A stretch of DNA of 64,000 bases from Bacillus sp. SKDU12 (GTDB taxonomy: Bacteria; Bacillota; Bacilli; Bacillales; Bacillaceae). Location of the stretch: NCBI RefSeq assembly GCF_010093085.1, contig NZ_MSRC01000017.1, positions 295,627-359,626 on the forward strand. The letters are read 5' to 3'. The notes under the pieces are model-generated. The model searched no databases, had not been told where the DNA came from, and was given only the letters and a program-made list of their open reading frames with translations. Positions 47,501-57,440 of the stretch are shown piece after piece. Each line of letters begins with the position of its first letter. Positions within the stretch are counted from its first letter, which is position 1. Position numbers and translations under genes: made by a program.

Positions 47501-48694
47501 GTGGAAGGAAAAGAAGCAATCATTCATGTTATTGTTGCCACTGCTCAATGGGGAAAAGACCAATTGAGATACAGAAGGCACCGGCTGGCAGAGTTTTTAG
47601 CTGCTCAAGAGGAAACAAAGGAAGTCATTTGGGTATGTCCAGCCCCATATCCTGAGGGAAATGATTTGCAACAGGTTCATTCGGGTATCAGGCAATTCGC
47701 TGTCAAAGATCTGCTGCAAAAAAAAATATTTCGTTTTGGTCGATACAAAGATGTCTTTTACAGGCATAAGCTCTCACCATTGCTTGATGAGCTGGAGTCT
47801 GCTGCTGCAAACGGTGAACGCTGCTGTTTATGGTATACGTTCCCTGGATTCCCGCTGCTGTCCTCACTGTATCCTTGGGATCAGGTCATTTATGATTGCA
47901 GTGATTTATGGGCGGCGCCGATCAGCGGCCGTTCAAATCTGCTGTCTGAGTTCAGGCAAAAGGTCATTAAATCGGCAGAGCTGAGAATTATACATCGTGC
48001 AGATTCCATTACCTGTTCATCAGATTATCTTCATAAAGAAGTAGACAAAAAGCTGACTGCGGGACGAGACAAGGTTCATACCGTCGAAAACGGCGTGGAA
48101 TATGAGTTGTTTTCTGCGAATAAAGCGATTCCTGATCGCAGCATATTACACGGAAGAAAAGGAACGGTATTAGGCTTTATCGGCGGGATTAAACCGAAGC
48201 TGGATTTTAAAATGATTGAAGAAGCCGCACTGCAAAAACCCGATTGGACATTTTTATGGGTCGGACCGGATGCTACAAACGGCGACGTTTCGTTCCAAGA
48301 ACTGCTCAGGCTTCCCAATGTCATATGGACCGGACCGGCGGAGCCAAAAGAAGTTCCGCATTATATGGAGCTTATCGACATCGGCATCATGCCATATAAA
48401 CAATCACCGTATAATCAAGCCGTATTTCCGCTGAAACTATTTGAATTTTTGGCGGCGGGTAAGCCTATCGTCGGCTCTAATCTTCCATCAACCTCAAAAA
48501 TGCAAAAACCGTATGTATACGAATATGTTGAAGGCGGTCATCCGCTTGATTTTATCGCCGCGTGCGAAAAAGTAATCGGCCATAACGGGGATGACGCCTA
48601 TAAAGAAATGCGCCGAAACATCGCCCGCGCACAGGATTGGAAGTGCTTATTTACAAAAATGATGAAATATACAGGGATTCAAAAACAGGCGTAG
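47501..48694 (+). CDS. tuaH: Teichuronic acid glycosyltransferase TuaH
   Basis: GT-B glycosyltransferase of 397 aa: WYTFPGFPLLSSLYPWDQVIYDCSDLW, ADSITCSSDYL, TVENGVEYELFS, LGFIGGIKPKLD and MPYKQSPYNQAVFPLKLFEFLAAGKP. The start is set at the GTG at 47501, with AAGGTGAT 5 bp upstream; the ATG at 47495 is possible but lies on this site. It is the last gene of tuaA-H. Confidence 0.9.
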   Translation: MEGKEAIIHVIVATAQWGKDQLRYRRHRLAEFLAAQEETKEVIWVCPAPYPEGNDLQQVHSGIRQFAVKDLLQKKIFRFGRYKDVFYRHKLSPLLDELESAAANGERCCLWYTFPGFPLLSSLYPWDQVIYDCSDLWAAPISGRSNLLSEFRQKVIKSAELRIIHRADSITCSSDYLHKEVDKKLTAGRDKVHTVENGVEYELFSANKAIPDRSILHGRKGTVLGFIGGIKPKLDFKMIEEAALQKPDWTFLWVGPDATNGDVSFQELLRLPNVIWTGPAEPKEVPHYMELIDIGIMPYKQSPYNQAVFPLKLFEFLAAGKPIVGSNLPSTSKMQKPYVYEYVEGGHPLDFIAACEKVIGHNGDDAYKEMRRNIARAQDWKCLFTKMMKYTGIQKQA

Positions 48695-48750
48695 CCCTAT
48701 AATTTGGGATGCGCGTTTTTTGATTATACATGTTTCTTTTTGATGAAGCT

Positions 48751-48779
48751 TGTTATAATAACTAAGGAAAAGGTATAAT
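48751..48779 (+). promoter_or_regulatory. Promoter(s) of tagO
   Basis: TGTTATAAT (48751-48759) is an extended -10 element. TTGTTA, 18 bp, TATAAT (48750-48779) is a second option. No clear hairpin terminator separates tuaH from tagO. Confidence 0.5.
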
Positions 48780-48839
48780 GGAAGGAACGGTTCTCTATAT
48801 AAAATAAAGACTTCATTTAATTCCAAAGGAGACTTCTTT

Positions 48840-49916
48840 ATGCTTGACGAACGCATGATTCGCATTGTTGTTGCGTTTATTGTCTCGCTGCTGACGGTTT
48901 TAATCATGACCCCAATCGTTAAAAGGATTGCGATTAAAATAGGTGCAGTTGACCAGCCCAGCAATCGAAAAGTACATGATAAAATCATGCCCCGAATGGG
49001 CGGACTGGCCATATTTGTCGGTGTGGTAGCAGGTGTGCTTGCATCCGGCATATACACAGAAACAAGAATGACAGCCATTACAGTCGGAGCATTCATTATT
49101 ATTGTGTTAGGTATTCTTGACGATAAATTTCAATTAAGTGCAAAAGTTAAGTTTTTGGTTCAATTAGGTGTAGCCATCATGATTGTAAGCACTGGCTTAA
49201 AAATGGATTTTTTCTCAGTGCCTTTTTTAGCAGAACGATTTGAATTAGGATGGATGGCTTATCCGCTGACGGTATTATGGATTGTCGGCATCACAAACGC
49301 GATTAATCTCATTGACGGATTGGATGGCCTTGCCGCCGGTCTTTCAATTATCGGCCTGTCAACGATCGCTGTCATGGCGCTATCTGGCGGAAAAGTGCTG
49401 ATTCTGTCACTTTCATTAGTTGTTATCGCGAGTACACTTGGATTTTTATTTTACAACTTTCACCCGGCGAAAATTTTTATGGGTGATACAGGATCACTTT
49501 TTTTAGGGTATTGTATTTCAATTCTTTCCTTATTAGGCCTGTATAAAAGCGTAACATTATTCAGTATTGTTATCCCAATTATTATATTAGGCGTACCGAT
49601 TTTTGATACAACATTTGCAATCATTAGAAGAATTTTAAACAAACAGCCGATTTCGGCACCCGATAAGTCACATATCCACCATAGACTGATGGCCTTTGGC
49701 CTTTCCCATCGAATGTCAGTCATTGTGATTTATCTGATTGGTTTTATTTTCAGCATAAGTGCAATTGTACTGAAAAGTGCCACAATTTGGCTCTCTTTGT
49801 TTATTATCTTCATTTTAATCATTTTCATGCAGATCATAGCCGAAGTGACAGGACTCGTGAATGAAAGATTTAAGCCGTTTACGAAATTTTATAAACGGCT
49901 CGTGAAAAGGAATTAA
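48840..49916 (+). CDS. tagO: Undecaprenyl-phosphate GlcNAc-1-phosphate transferase TagO
   Basis: First enzyme of wall teichoic acid synthesis: moves GlcNAc-1-P from UDP-GlcNAc to undecaprenyl phosphate. 358 aa with about eleven membrane helices. Cytoplasmic loops carry the Mg2+ and catalytic motifs GILDDKF, NLIDGLDGLAAG, FMGDTGSLFLG and HIHHRLM. RBS AAAGGAGA. It feeds TarA and the teichuronic pathway does not need it. Confidence 0.97.
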   Translation: MLDERMIRIVVAFIVSLLTVLIMTPIVKRIAIKIGAVDQPSNRKVHDKIMPRMGGLAIFVGVVAGVLASGIYTETRMTAITVGAFIIIVLGILDDKFQLSAKVKFLVQLGVAIMIVSTGLKMDFFSVPFLAERFELGWMAYPLTVLWIVGITNAINLIDGLDGLAAGLSIIGLSTIAVMALSGGKVLILSLSLVVIASTLGFLFYNFHPAKIFMGDTGSLFLGYCISILSLLGLYKSVTLFSIVIPIIILGVPIFDTTFAIIRRILNKQPISAPDKSHIHHRLMAFGLSHRMSVIVIYLIGFIFSISAIVLKSATIWLSLFIIFILIIFMQIIAEVTGLVNERFKPFTKFYKRLVKRN

Positions 49917-49947
49917 AAAACTCCGGCTGATGTGCCGGAGTTTTTTT
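49917..49947 (+). terminator. Rho-independent terminator of tagO
   Basis: ACTCCGGC, loop TGATGT, GCCGGAGT, followed by TTTTTTC. Confidence 0.92.
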
Positions 49948-49954
49948 CTGCGCA

Positions 49955-49989
49955 AACAAGCCCGGTCCTCTGAGGACCGGGCTTGTTTT
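49955..49989. terminator. Second terminator, mainly for tagV
   Basis: AAACAAGCCCGGTCCTC, short loop, and its mirror ending in GGGCTTGTTTT. It is symmetric, so both strands read as stem plus T-run; on the minus strand it ends tagV. Confidence 0.9.
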
Positions 49990-51088
49990 AATAGGATGAA
50001 TCAGTTGTGTTGTTTGAGCTTGTGCTGCCGTCATTCGAATATGTCGTACCGTTAGTTGTTGTGCTTTCATCTGTGCTGGTGCTGTTTGTATCTGGAGTAT
50101 AATGCAAATGCTCTTGGAGCGTTTTTCTGACAATCTCCAGATTTGTGGCGTCTGGTTCAAAATAATACGTCTTGTTCGGTCCTAAATACAAATCCGAACC
50201 TGTAATACTCAGCGTATCAATTTTTTTGCTGGCAAAACCGCTGTAAATCTGCTGCAGTGCTAAACCTTCCGTAATGCGGATATTGGTTTCGACATTGTCG
50301 CTGGCTTTTTCTGCAATTTTATCAATCTTAGCGATGTTGCCTACATTGGACATTTTGTCAATCAGTGCATTTAAGATTTGTTTCTGTCTGTCATTACGGC
50401 CAAAGTCTCCGCGTTTATCCTGTTTCCTCATACGTGCGTACGCCAAGGCTTCTTCGCCATTTAAATGCATTTCGCCTTTTTTAAAGTAGATCCGTTTGCT
50501 CTCGTCCACATCACTTTTTTCATCGAAATCGAAAGGCACATTTATATCAATGCCGCCAACTTCATTAATCACGTCTTTAAATCCGTCAAAATCAACTGTG
50601 ACATATTTATCGATCGGGATTTGCAAGAAGTTTTCAACAGTTTCAACTGTCTCATCTTTTCCGCCTTTACTGAAAGCGGCGTTAATCTTTGTTTTGCTTC
50701 CGGTTGTATTACTGGCCAATTGCACCCGTGTATCACGCGGAATGCTCAGCATTTTCATGGTTTTATTTTTAGGATCAAGGGTAACGACAATAAGAGAGTC
50801 TGATCTCCCTTTTTGCCCTTTGGTCGCGTAATCCTCTATGCCCATAAATAAAATAGAAAACGGTTTTTTCTTCATATCTACAACTTGGCTGCGAAGATTT
50901 GATTTATCTCCGCGGGAAAGGGCATCGTATGAATCATCCGCAGCGTTAATGGTTTTATAAAGTTTATATCCTCCAAGTCCTACGACTACCAGCAATGCGA
51001 GGACAAACAATAACATGATTCTTTTTAAAATTTTCTTGCGTCTGCTTTTTTTCTTTTTGCGCACACGCACTCTAACACGTTCAGCCAT
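49988..51088 (-). CDS. tagV: LCP-family wall teichoic acid ligase TagV
   Basis: 366 aa: a very basic N-terminus (RVRVRKKKKSRRKK), one membrane helix (about 22-44), then the external LCP domain (MGIEDYATKGQKGRSDSLIV, SIPRDTRVQLAS, KINAAFSKGG, YVTVDFDGF, ALAYARMRKQDKRGDFGRNDRQ). A Ser/Thr/Asn/Asp-rich tail of about 35 residues ends the protein. It attaches teichoic acid to peptidoglycan, redundantly with TagU. Its ATG overlaps the yvyE stop by one base. Confidence 0.93.
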   Translation of the reverse strand: MAERVRVRVRKKKKSRRKKILKRIMLLFVLALLVVVGLGGYKLYKTINAADDSYDALSRGDKSNLRSQVVDMKKKPFSILFMGIEDYATKGQKGRSDSLIVVTLDPKNKTMKMLSIPRDTRVQLASNTTGSKTKINAAFSKGGKDETVETVENFLQIPIDKYVTVDFDGFKDVINEVGGIDINVPFDFDEKSDVDESKRIYFKKGEMHLNGEEALAYARMRKQDKRGDFGRNDRQKQILNALIDKMSNVGNIAKIDKIAEKASDNVETNIRITEGLALQQIYSGFASKKIDTLSITGSDLYLGPNKTYYFEPDATNLEIVRKTLQEHLHYTPDTNSTSTDESTTTNGTTYSNDGSTSSNNTTDSSY

Positions 51089-51741
51089 TATTCAGTCTCC
51101 TTTATGTGATTGACGGCTTTTTCAAGGTACGTCAACTCCCCTTCTTTAATATCACTCTTTCCATTTGTCAGTTCTGTCATCCACTCAAAAAATGTTTTTG
51201 TTTCTTTTTCTTCCACATATGCCTCAAATTCAACATTTTCCGCGTAATGGATTTCCTTTAACAGAAATGGTGATTCTCTTAATTCATTTTCAATCTTGCC
51301 GAGCCAAGTGTAATCTGCGGAAGTATGCATGACCCGCATAAGCTTCCGTTCTACAACACCTATATGATTCAATCCTTCAGACACTGACTTCCCATAAGCT
51401 CGAATTAATCCGCCGGCCCCAAGTTTAATGCCCCCAAAGTACCGTGTCACAACGGCGCAAGTATCCTTAAGTCCGCGTTTTTTTAATACCTCGAGCATCG
51501 GCACTCCCGCTGTACCGCTTGGTTCTCCGTCATCATTGGCTTTTTGGACATGATCGTTCTCGCCAATTACGTAAGCCGAACAATTATGAGTCGCATTCCA
51601 GTGCTGTTTCTTTATTTTCTGTATAAATTCCTGTGCCTCTTGCTCGGTAGAAACACGGCTTACATGACAGATAAAACGAGATTTTTCTATCACAATTTCG
51701 TGTTCTCCAGCTTCTTTCACAGTAAAATAGCTATGCAGCAT
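51088..51741 (-). CDS. yvyE: YigZ/IMPACT-family protein YvyE
   Basis: 217 aa. The N-terminal half carries the IMPACT/UPF0029 signature: IEKSRFICH, HWNATHNCSAYVIG, NDDGEPSGTAGVPML and TRYFGGIKLGAGGLIRAYG. Function is unproven; the eukaryotic relative IMPACT acts in translational control. The start is the ATG at 51741 (AGGGGGTC 7-8 bp upstream); the longer frame from 51783 lacks homologous sequence. It forms an operon with tagV. Confidence 0.9.
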   Translation of the reverse strand: MLHSYFTVKEAGEHEIVIEKSRFICHVSRVSTEQEAQEFIQKIKKQHWNATHNCSAYVIGENDHVQKANDDGEPSGTAGVPMLEVLKKRGLKDTCAVVTRYFGGIKLGAGGLIRAYGKSVSEGLNHIGVVERKLMRVMHTSADYTWLGKIENELRESPFLLKEIHYAENVEFEAYVEEKETKTFFEWMTELTNGKSDIKEGELTYLEKAVNHIKETE

Positions 51742-51955
51742 GCTTGCTGACCCCCTGCTAAGCATAAAAGACTGTTTATACAAATTCGTACAGTCTTTAG
51801 AATTTTTGTGCGTATTTTGTTATCATAAAGACTAGAAGGTAAATAAAATTACTTTTTCTAGAATATACGCATTCTTTCATTATAATTCGACGTAATTTGC
51901 AGATCAATTACATTTATAATAAAAATATATGACAACGCCGTGACGGAGGGAAATT

Positions 51956-53113
51956 ATGAATAAAACAAAGATGGATTCCAAAGTTCTGGATTCTATTTTG
52001 ATGAAGATGCTGAAAACCGTTGACGGGAGCAAGGACGAGGTTTTTCAAATCGGGGAGCAGTCACGCCAGCAGTATGAACAGCTGGTTGAAGAGCTGAAAC
52101 AAATTAAACAGCAGGTGTATGAAGTGATCGAGCTTGGCGATAAACTTGAAGTGCAAACCCGCCATGCGAGAAACCGGTTATCCGAGGTCAGCCGCAATTT
52201 CCATAGGTTCAGTGAAGAAGAAATCCGGACTGCTTACGAAAAAGCCCATAAACTGCAGGTGGAATTGACGATGATTCAGCAGCGTGAAAAGCAGCTGCGC
52301 GAACGCCGGGATGATTTAGAGCGAAGACTGTTGGGGCTTCAAGAAATCATTGAGCGATCTGAATCATTAGTAAGCCAAATAACAGTTGTGCTGAACTATT
52401 TGAATCAGGATTTGCGTGAGGTCGGACTGCTTCTTGCTGATGCTCAGGCAAAACAGGACTTCGGCTTAAGAATTATTGAGGCACAGGAAGAAGAAAGAAA
52501 AAGAGTCTCAAGAGAAATTCATGACGGACCTGCTCAAATGCTGGCGAATGTTATGATGAGATCGGAATTAATCGAGCGGATTTTCCGTGACAGGGGTACT
52601 GAGGATGGGTTCCAAGAAATTAAAAATCTCCGCCAAAATGTTCGCAATGCCCTTTACGAAGTGAGAAGGATTATATATGATTTAAGACCGATGGCCCTTG
52701 ATGACCTAGGCTTGATTCCAACTTTAAGGAAATATTTAAATACAACGGAAGAATATAATGGGAAGGTCAAAATACATTTTCAGTGCATTGGTGAAACAGA
52801 GGATAAGCGGCTTGCGCCCCAGTTTGAAGTTGCACTCTTCAGGCTCGCACAGGAGGCTGTGTCTAATGCGCTAAAGCATTCTGAATCTGAAGAAATTACA
52901 GTCAAAGTTGAGATCACAAAGGATTTTGTGATTTTAATGATAAAAGATAACGGCAAAGGGTTCGACTTGAAGGAAGCGAAAGAGAAGAAAAACAAATCAT
53001 TCGGTTTGCTGGGCATGAAAGAAAGAGTAGATTTATTGGAAGGAACGATGACGATAGATTCGAAAATAGGTCTTGGGACATTTATTATGATCAAGGTTCC
53101 GTTATCTCTTTGA
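51956..53113 (+). CDS. degS: Sensor histidine kinase DegS
   Basis: Cytoplasmic kinase of 385 aa that phosphorylates DegU; it controls degradative enzymes, competence and motility. A long N-terminal coiled-coil sensor region (about 40-180) precedes the HisKA_3 box EIHDGPAQMLANVMM with the phospho-accepting His189. The HATPase domain follows (ALFRLAQEAVSNALKHS, IKDNGKGFD, FGLLGMKERV). There is no membrane helix. RBS GGAGGG. Confidence 0.97.
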   Translation: MNKTKMDSKVLDSILMKMLKTVDGSKDEVFQIGEQSRQQYEQLVEELKQIKQQVYEVIELGDKLEVQTRHARNRLSEVSRNFHRFSEEEIRTAYEKAHKLQVELTMIQQREKQLRERRDDLERRLLGLQEIIERSESLVSQITVVLNYLNQDLREVGLLLADAQAKQDFGLRIIEAQEEERKRVSREIHDGPAQMLANVMMRSELIERIFRDRGTEDGFQEIKNLRQNVRNALYEVRRIIYDLRPMALDDLGLIPTLRKYLNTTEEYNGKVKIHFQCIGETEDKRLAPQFEVALFRLAQEAVSNALKHSESEEITVKVEITKDFVILMIKDNGKGFDLKEAKEKKNKSFGLLGMKERVDLLEGTMTIDSKIGLGTFIMIKVPLSL

Positions 53114-53195
53114 CTATGATTTGTAAAATAGAGCCAAAAGACATATTGACCGAATGCTAGCGTATATAGAACAATAATACAAGGAGGCGTGGCTT

Positions 53196-53885
53196 GTGAC
53201 TAAAGTAAACATTGTTATTATCGACGACCATCAGTTATTTCGTGAAGGTGTAAAACGGATATTGGATTTTGAACCTACCTTTGAAGTGGTAGCCGAAGGT
53301 GATGACGGAGACGAAGCGGCTCGTATTGTAGAGCACTATCATCCTGATGTTGTGATCATGGATATCAATATGCCGAACGTAAATGGTGTGGAAGCTACAA
53401 AACAGCTTGTAGAGCTGTATCCTGAATCTAAAGTAATTATTCTATCAATTCACGATGACGAAAATTATGTAACACATGCCCTGAAAACAGGTGCAAGAGG
53501 TTATCTGCTGAAAGAGATGGATGCTGATACATTAATTGAAGCGGTTAAAGTAGTGGCCGAGGGCGGTTCTTACCTTCATCCGAAGGTGACTCACAACCTC
53601 GTTAACGAATTCCGCCGACTTGCAACAAGCGGTGTTTCTGCACATCCTCAGCACGAGGTTTATCCTGAAATCCGCAGACCATTACATATTTTAACTAGGC
53701 GGGAATGCGAAGTGCTGCAGATGCTTGCAGACGGAAAAAGCAACCGCGGTATTGGTGAATCATTGTTTATCAGTGAGAAAACCGTGAAAAACCATGTGAG
53801 CAACATTCTGCAAAAAATGAATGTTAACGACCGAACGCAAGCCGTTGTGGTCGCCATTAAAAATGGCTGGGTGGAAATGAGATAG
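53196..53885 (+). CDS. degU: Response regulator DegU
   Basis: NarL/FixJ-type regulator of 229 aa. The receiver domain (1-120) has Asp56 as phosphorylation site ([10 protein letters not shown]) and the conserved Lys in GYLLKEMD. The LuxR-type DNA-binding domain (about 165-229) has [23 protein letters not shown]. The start is GTG behind AAGGAGGCG. It affects exoenzymes, competence (comK), biofilm and flagellar genes. Confidence 0.97.
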
Positions 53886-53894
53886 TATAATACG

Positions 53895-53927
53895 AGACTT
53901 GCCTTTTACTAGGCAGGTCTTTTTTTA
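53895..53927 (+). terminator. Rho-independent terminator of degSU
   Basis: AGACTTGCCT, loop TTTACT, AGGCAGGTCT, then seven T. Confidence 0.92.
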
Positions 53928-53982
53928 GGCTTCTGTTTCGCTTACAATAGAGTTATAAAGCAATAAGGCAGGTATCAAAGCT

Positions 53983-54828
53983 ATGAAAATTGCAGTTGTA
54001 ACAGACAGCACAGCATATATTCCGAAAGAAATGCGTGAACAACATCAAATACATATGATTCCTCTCCAGGTTGTTTTTGGTGAAGAAACTTATCGTGAAG
54101 AAATCGAATTGGACTGGAGAAGCTTTTACGATGAAGTGAAAAAACATGCAGAGCTTCCAACTACTTCTCAGCCGCCAATCGGTGAGCTGGTTGCTTTGTA
54201 CGAGGAACTTGGCAGATCTTATGATGCGGTCATCAGTATCCATCTGTCCAGCGGGATCAGCGGAACGTTCAGCAGTGCATCAGCGGCTGACACCATGGTG
54301 GACAATATTGACGTGTATCCATTTGACTCAGAGATCAGCTGCTTGGCTCAAGGCTTTTATGCTCTTAAAGCTGCTGAATTAATTAAAAAGGGAGCATCAT
54401 CGCCACAAGATATTATAAAAGAACTGGAAGAAATGAAAAAAACAGTTCGGGCGTATTTTATGGTGGATGATTTAGCCCATCTTCAGCGGGGCGGGCGATT
54501 AAGCAGCGCCCAGGCCTTTATTGGGAGTCTTCTAAAGGTAAAGCCTATCCTTCATTTTGACAATAAGGTAATTGTGCCTTTTGAGAAGATTCGCACACGT
54601 AAAAAAGCAATTTCTCGAATTTACGAGCTTTTGGACGAAGATGCGAGTAAAGGATTGCCTATGCGTGCTGCTGTTATCCATGCTAATCGAGAAGAAGAAG
54701 CAGCGAAAATCATTGAAGAGCTTTCTGTAAAGTATCCTCATGTAGAATTTTATAACAGTTATTTTGGCGCGGTTATCGGCACTCATCTAGGTGAAGGCGC
54801 GCTAGGGGTTTGCTGGTGTTTGAAATAA
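53983..54828 (+). CDS. degV: DegV-family fatty acid-binding protein (FakB)
   Basis: 281 aa. The DegV fold binds a fatty acid and presents it to the kinase FakA, so exogenous or recycled fatty acids enter phospholipids. Visible motifs are VTDSTAYIP, PLQVVFGEETYRE, TSQPPIGE, HLSSGISGTFSSA and ALGVCW at the end. Called yviA/degV/fakBA in B. subtilis. It is not functionally tied to degSU despite the older name. Confidence 0.93.
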   Translation: MKIAVVTDSTAYIPKEMREQHQIHMIPLQVVFGEETYREEIELDWRSFYDEVKKHAELPTTSQPPIGELVALYEELGRSYDAVISIHLSSGISGTFSSASAADTMVDNIDVYPFDSEISCLAQGFYALKAAELIKKGASSPQDIIKELEEMKKTVRAYFMVDDLAHLQRGGRLSSAQAFIGSLLKVKPILHFDNKVIVPFEKIRTRKKAISRIYELLDEDASKGLPMRAAVIHANREEEAAKIIEELSVKYPHVEFYNSYFGAVIGTHLGEGALGVCWCLK

Positions 54829-54831
54829 CGT

Positions 54832-54864
54832 AAAATCTCCGTTTTAGCAGCGGAGATTTTTTTA
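54832..54864 (+). terminator. Rho-independent terminator of degV; overlaps a possible ComK box
   Basis: AAATCTCCG, loop TTTTAGCAG, CGGAGATTT, then T-run. AAAA-N6-TTTT within it and a weaker AT-box further right (ATAT-N5-TTTT) could form the ComK site expected upstream of comFA, but the match is imperfect. Confidence 0.8.
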
Positions 54865-54935
54865 TATTCTTATTTTGATTGCTGGACAGAAAATCTTCAT
54901 TAGGGCAGACTGTCTCAAAAGGAGGCGGTATAAGG

Positions 54936-56315
54936 ATGATTGTGCCGGATGAAAAGAACATTTCTTTTTCAAAAGAATTACAGCAGACACTCCAAAGCCG
55001 TCACTTGCTCAGAAATGAACTCCCATTTTCTGATGAGCTGATTGAATGGCATATCGAGAATGGCTATATTGCCGCTCAAAAATCTATATCCATAAACAAA
55101 GGGAGGTATAGGTGTAATAGGTGCGGCCAAGATGATCAGCGGTATTTTTCTTTTTATCTCTCATCTGGAAAGCATCAGATGTATTGCCGCTCTTGTGTCA
55201 TGATGGGAAGAGTGAGCGAGGATGTGCCTTTATATTCTTGGATAGAGGAGGATGAACCAAGCCGGCAGCCGATAAAGCTGGTATGGAATGGCAAGCTCTC
55301 AAGCGGACAGCAAAAAGCCGCCAATGTCTTAATTGATGCGATATCAAAGAAAGAAGAACTCCTCATCTGGGCGGTTTGCGGCGCTGGCAAAACAGAGATG
55401 CTATTCCCCGGTATTGAATCTGCCTTAAATCAAGGATTGCGTGTATGTATTGCAACACCTCGCACCGATGTTGTATTAGAGCTTGCTCCGAGACTCAAAT
55501 CTGCCTTTCAGGATGCAGACATTTCAGCGCTTTACGGAGGAAGCGAGGACAAAGGGCGCTTATCTCCGCTTATGATTTCCACCACACATCAGCTTTTGCG
55601 GTATAAAGACGCATTTGACGTCATGATCATTGATGAAGTTGATGCTTTTCCATATTCTGTTGACCAAACTCTTCAATTCGCAGTTCAAAAAGCTAGAAAG
55701 AAAAACAGCACTCTAGTTTATTTAAGTGCAACACCGTCTAAACAATTAAAAAGAAAAATAATGAACGGACAGCTGCCTACAATTCGCATTCCAGCAAGAC
55801 ATCATCAGAAACCTTTACCGGAACCGCGATTTCTATGGTGCGGAAACTGGAAAAAGAAATTAAACCGAAATAAAATGCCGCTAGCGGTAAAAAGGTGGAT
55901 AGTGTTTCATGTGAAAGAAGGAAGGCCTGTTTTTTTGTTTGTTCCTTCCGTTTCAGTGCTGGAAAAGGCAGCTGCATGTTTTACAGGCAGCAGCTGCCGA
56001 ACGGCATCAGTGCATGCAGAAGATAAGCACAGAAAAGAAAAAGTGCAGCAATTCAGAGACGGTCAGCTTGATCTCTTACTCACAACAACAATTTTAGAAA
56101 GAGGAGTTACGGTTCCCAATGTACAAACGGGTGTATTAGGGGCGGAATCGCCTATCTTCACGGAAAGCGCACTTGTACAGATCGCAGGAAGGACCGGGCG
56201 GCACAAAGAGCATGCGGATGGTGATGTTATTTTCTTTCATTTCGGAAAAACAAAGAGTATGCTGGAAGCAAAAAAGCATATAAAAGAAATGAATCACTTG
56301 GCGGTGAAAACTGAA
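54936..56315 (+). CDS. comFA: Competence helicase ComFA
   Basis: DEAD/DEAH-type ATPase that drives uptake of transforming DNA at the inner side of the membrane. 460 aa from the ATG at 54936 (AAAGGAGG 10 bp upstream). N-terminal zinc finger with CNRC (60-63) and CRSC (about 84-87), Walker A VCGAGKTEM (about 147-155), DEVD box (233-236), YLSATPS, and the helicase C-terminal QIAGRTGR motif. First gene of comFA-comFB-comFC, competence-regulated through ComK in B. subtilis. Confidence 0.95.
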
Positions 56316-56385
56316 TGAACAGACTAGCCTTTATTTGAAAACGTGGTACAGTATACTCATATAAACGCGATGAGGAGCTGTAAAA

Positions 56386-56682
56386 ATGCTTGTCAATTCT
56401 AAAGAAATCGTAATGAAAGAACTGCTCGATCGATATATGGACCAGCTTCATATGATCTGCACTTGCCAAGTTTGCAAAAACGACGTATTGGCACTTTCTT
56501 TGAACAAAGTGAGACCATCCTACGTCACTGATCTGAAAAAGATTGCATTTAAGAAAGCTGAGCTGGTAGATAAACAAAAAAATACGGCTATGCTTGTCAT
56601 TTTAGCTGAATCTGCTGCTGTGGTATCAGAGAGTCCAAGCGATTTATGCCAAACGAAGCTAGAGGAGGCACTCATAAACTGA
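56386..56682 (+). CDS. comFB: Late competence protein ComFB
   Basis: 98 aa, ComFB family; in some bacteria such proteins bind cyclic di-nucleotides, and in B. subtilis the protein is not needed for transformation under usual tests. The CTCQVCKNDVLALSLNKV stretch has the conserved cysteine pair. RBS GAGGAG. Its stop codon overlaps the proposed comFC start (CTGA). Confidence 0.93.
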   Translation: MLVNSKEIVMKELLDRYMDQLHMICTCQVCKNDVLALSLNKVRPSYVTDLKKIAFKKAELVDKQKNTAMLVILAESAAVVSESPSDLCQTKLEEALIN

Positions 56683-57368
56683 TCTGTCTATTGTGCGATT
56701 CGCAAATGTCTCAACCTGTTACATGGAGAGCCCTATTTTTATTAAAGCCCGACGAAAAGGTCTGTCATTCGTGCAGAAGCAAATTAAAGAAAATCACAGG
56801 ACATGTTTGCATCCAGTGCGGCAGACCTCAGCCTGTATCTTCGGTATGCAAGGATTGCGAGGCGTGGAAATCAAGGGTTAGTCACAGATTGCTGCTCCGC
56901 CAAAACCGTTCAGTTTACACATATAATGATATAATGAAAGAAACGCTCTCCCGGTTTAAGTTTAGAGGAGATGCGGAAATCATAAATGTTTTTAAAAGTG
57001 ATTTTTCTTCTGCCTTTTCAAAGGTTTACCCCGATAAGCATTTTGTTCTCGTTCCTATTCCGTTGAGCAAGGAACGAAAAGAAGAGCGCGGATTTAATCA
57101 GGCTCAGCTCTTGGCAGAATGTTTAGATCGACCTATCTGTCAGCCCCTTATCCGCCTGAATAATGAAAAACAGTCTAAGAAAAAGAAAACAGAACGCCTG
57201 CTTTCAGCGTCTATTTTTGATACGAAAAACAAGTCAGTTGAAGGTATGGATATCATTTTAATAGACGATCTTTATACAACAGGCGCCACTTTGCATTTTG
57301 CAGCCCGCTGCTTATTAGAGAAAGGAAAAGCCGCTTCAGTAGCATCTTTTACCTTGATCAGGAGCTAA
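56679..57368 (+). CDS. comFC: Competence phosphoribosyltransferase-like protein ComFC
   Basis: PRTase-fold protein required for DNA uptake; it interacts with ComFA. N-terminal zinc ribbon with two CxxC pairs (CLLC at 3-6, CHSC about 32-35) and a further CIQC/CKDC pair, then the PRTase part VLVPIPLSKER and ILIDDLYTTGAT. The proposed start is CTG at 56679, giving 229 aa, the length I recall from strain 168: GAGGAGG lies 10 bp upstream, CTGA overlaps the comFB stop, and any later start (TTG 56691, ATG 56706) loses the first zinc cysteine. No ATG, GTG or TTG in frame fits as well. Confidence 0.88.
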   Translation: MICLLCDSQMSQPVTWRALFLLKPDEKVCHSCRSKLKKITGHVCIQCGRPQPVSSVCKDCEAWKSRVSHRLLLRQNRSVYTYNDIMKETLSRFKFRGDAEIINVFKSDFSSAFSKVYPDKHFVLVPIPLSKERKEERGFNQAQLLAECLDRPICQPLIRLNNEKQSKKKKTERLLSASIFDTKNKSVEGMDIILIDDLYTTGATLHFAARCLLEKGKAASVASFTLIRS

Positions 57369-57440
57369 ATGATTTTGATTTTATGCCGATATAATCACTA
57401 GAAATTAACACAGGAATATTATCGAATAAGGAGAAGAAAG

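Noticed and set aside
48647..49096. 149-codon frame on the minus strand
   Set aside because: Opposite to the tuaH end and the N-terminus of tagO, both well supported; the frame looks like a mirror of hydrophobic codons.
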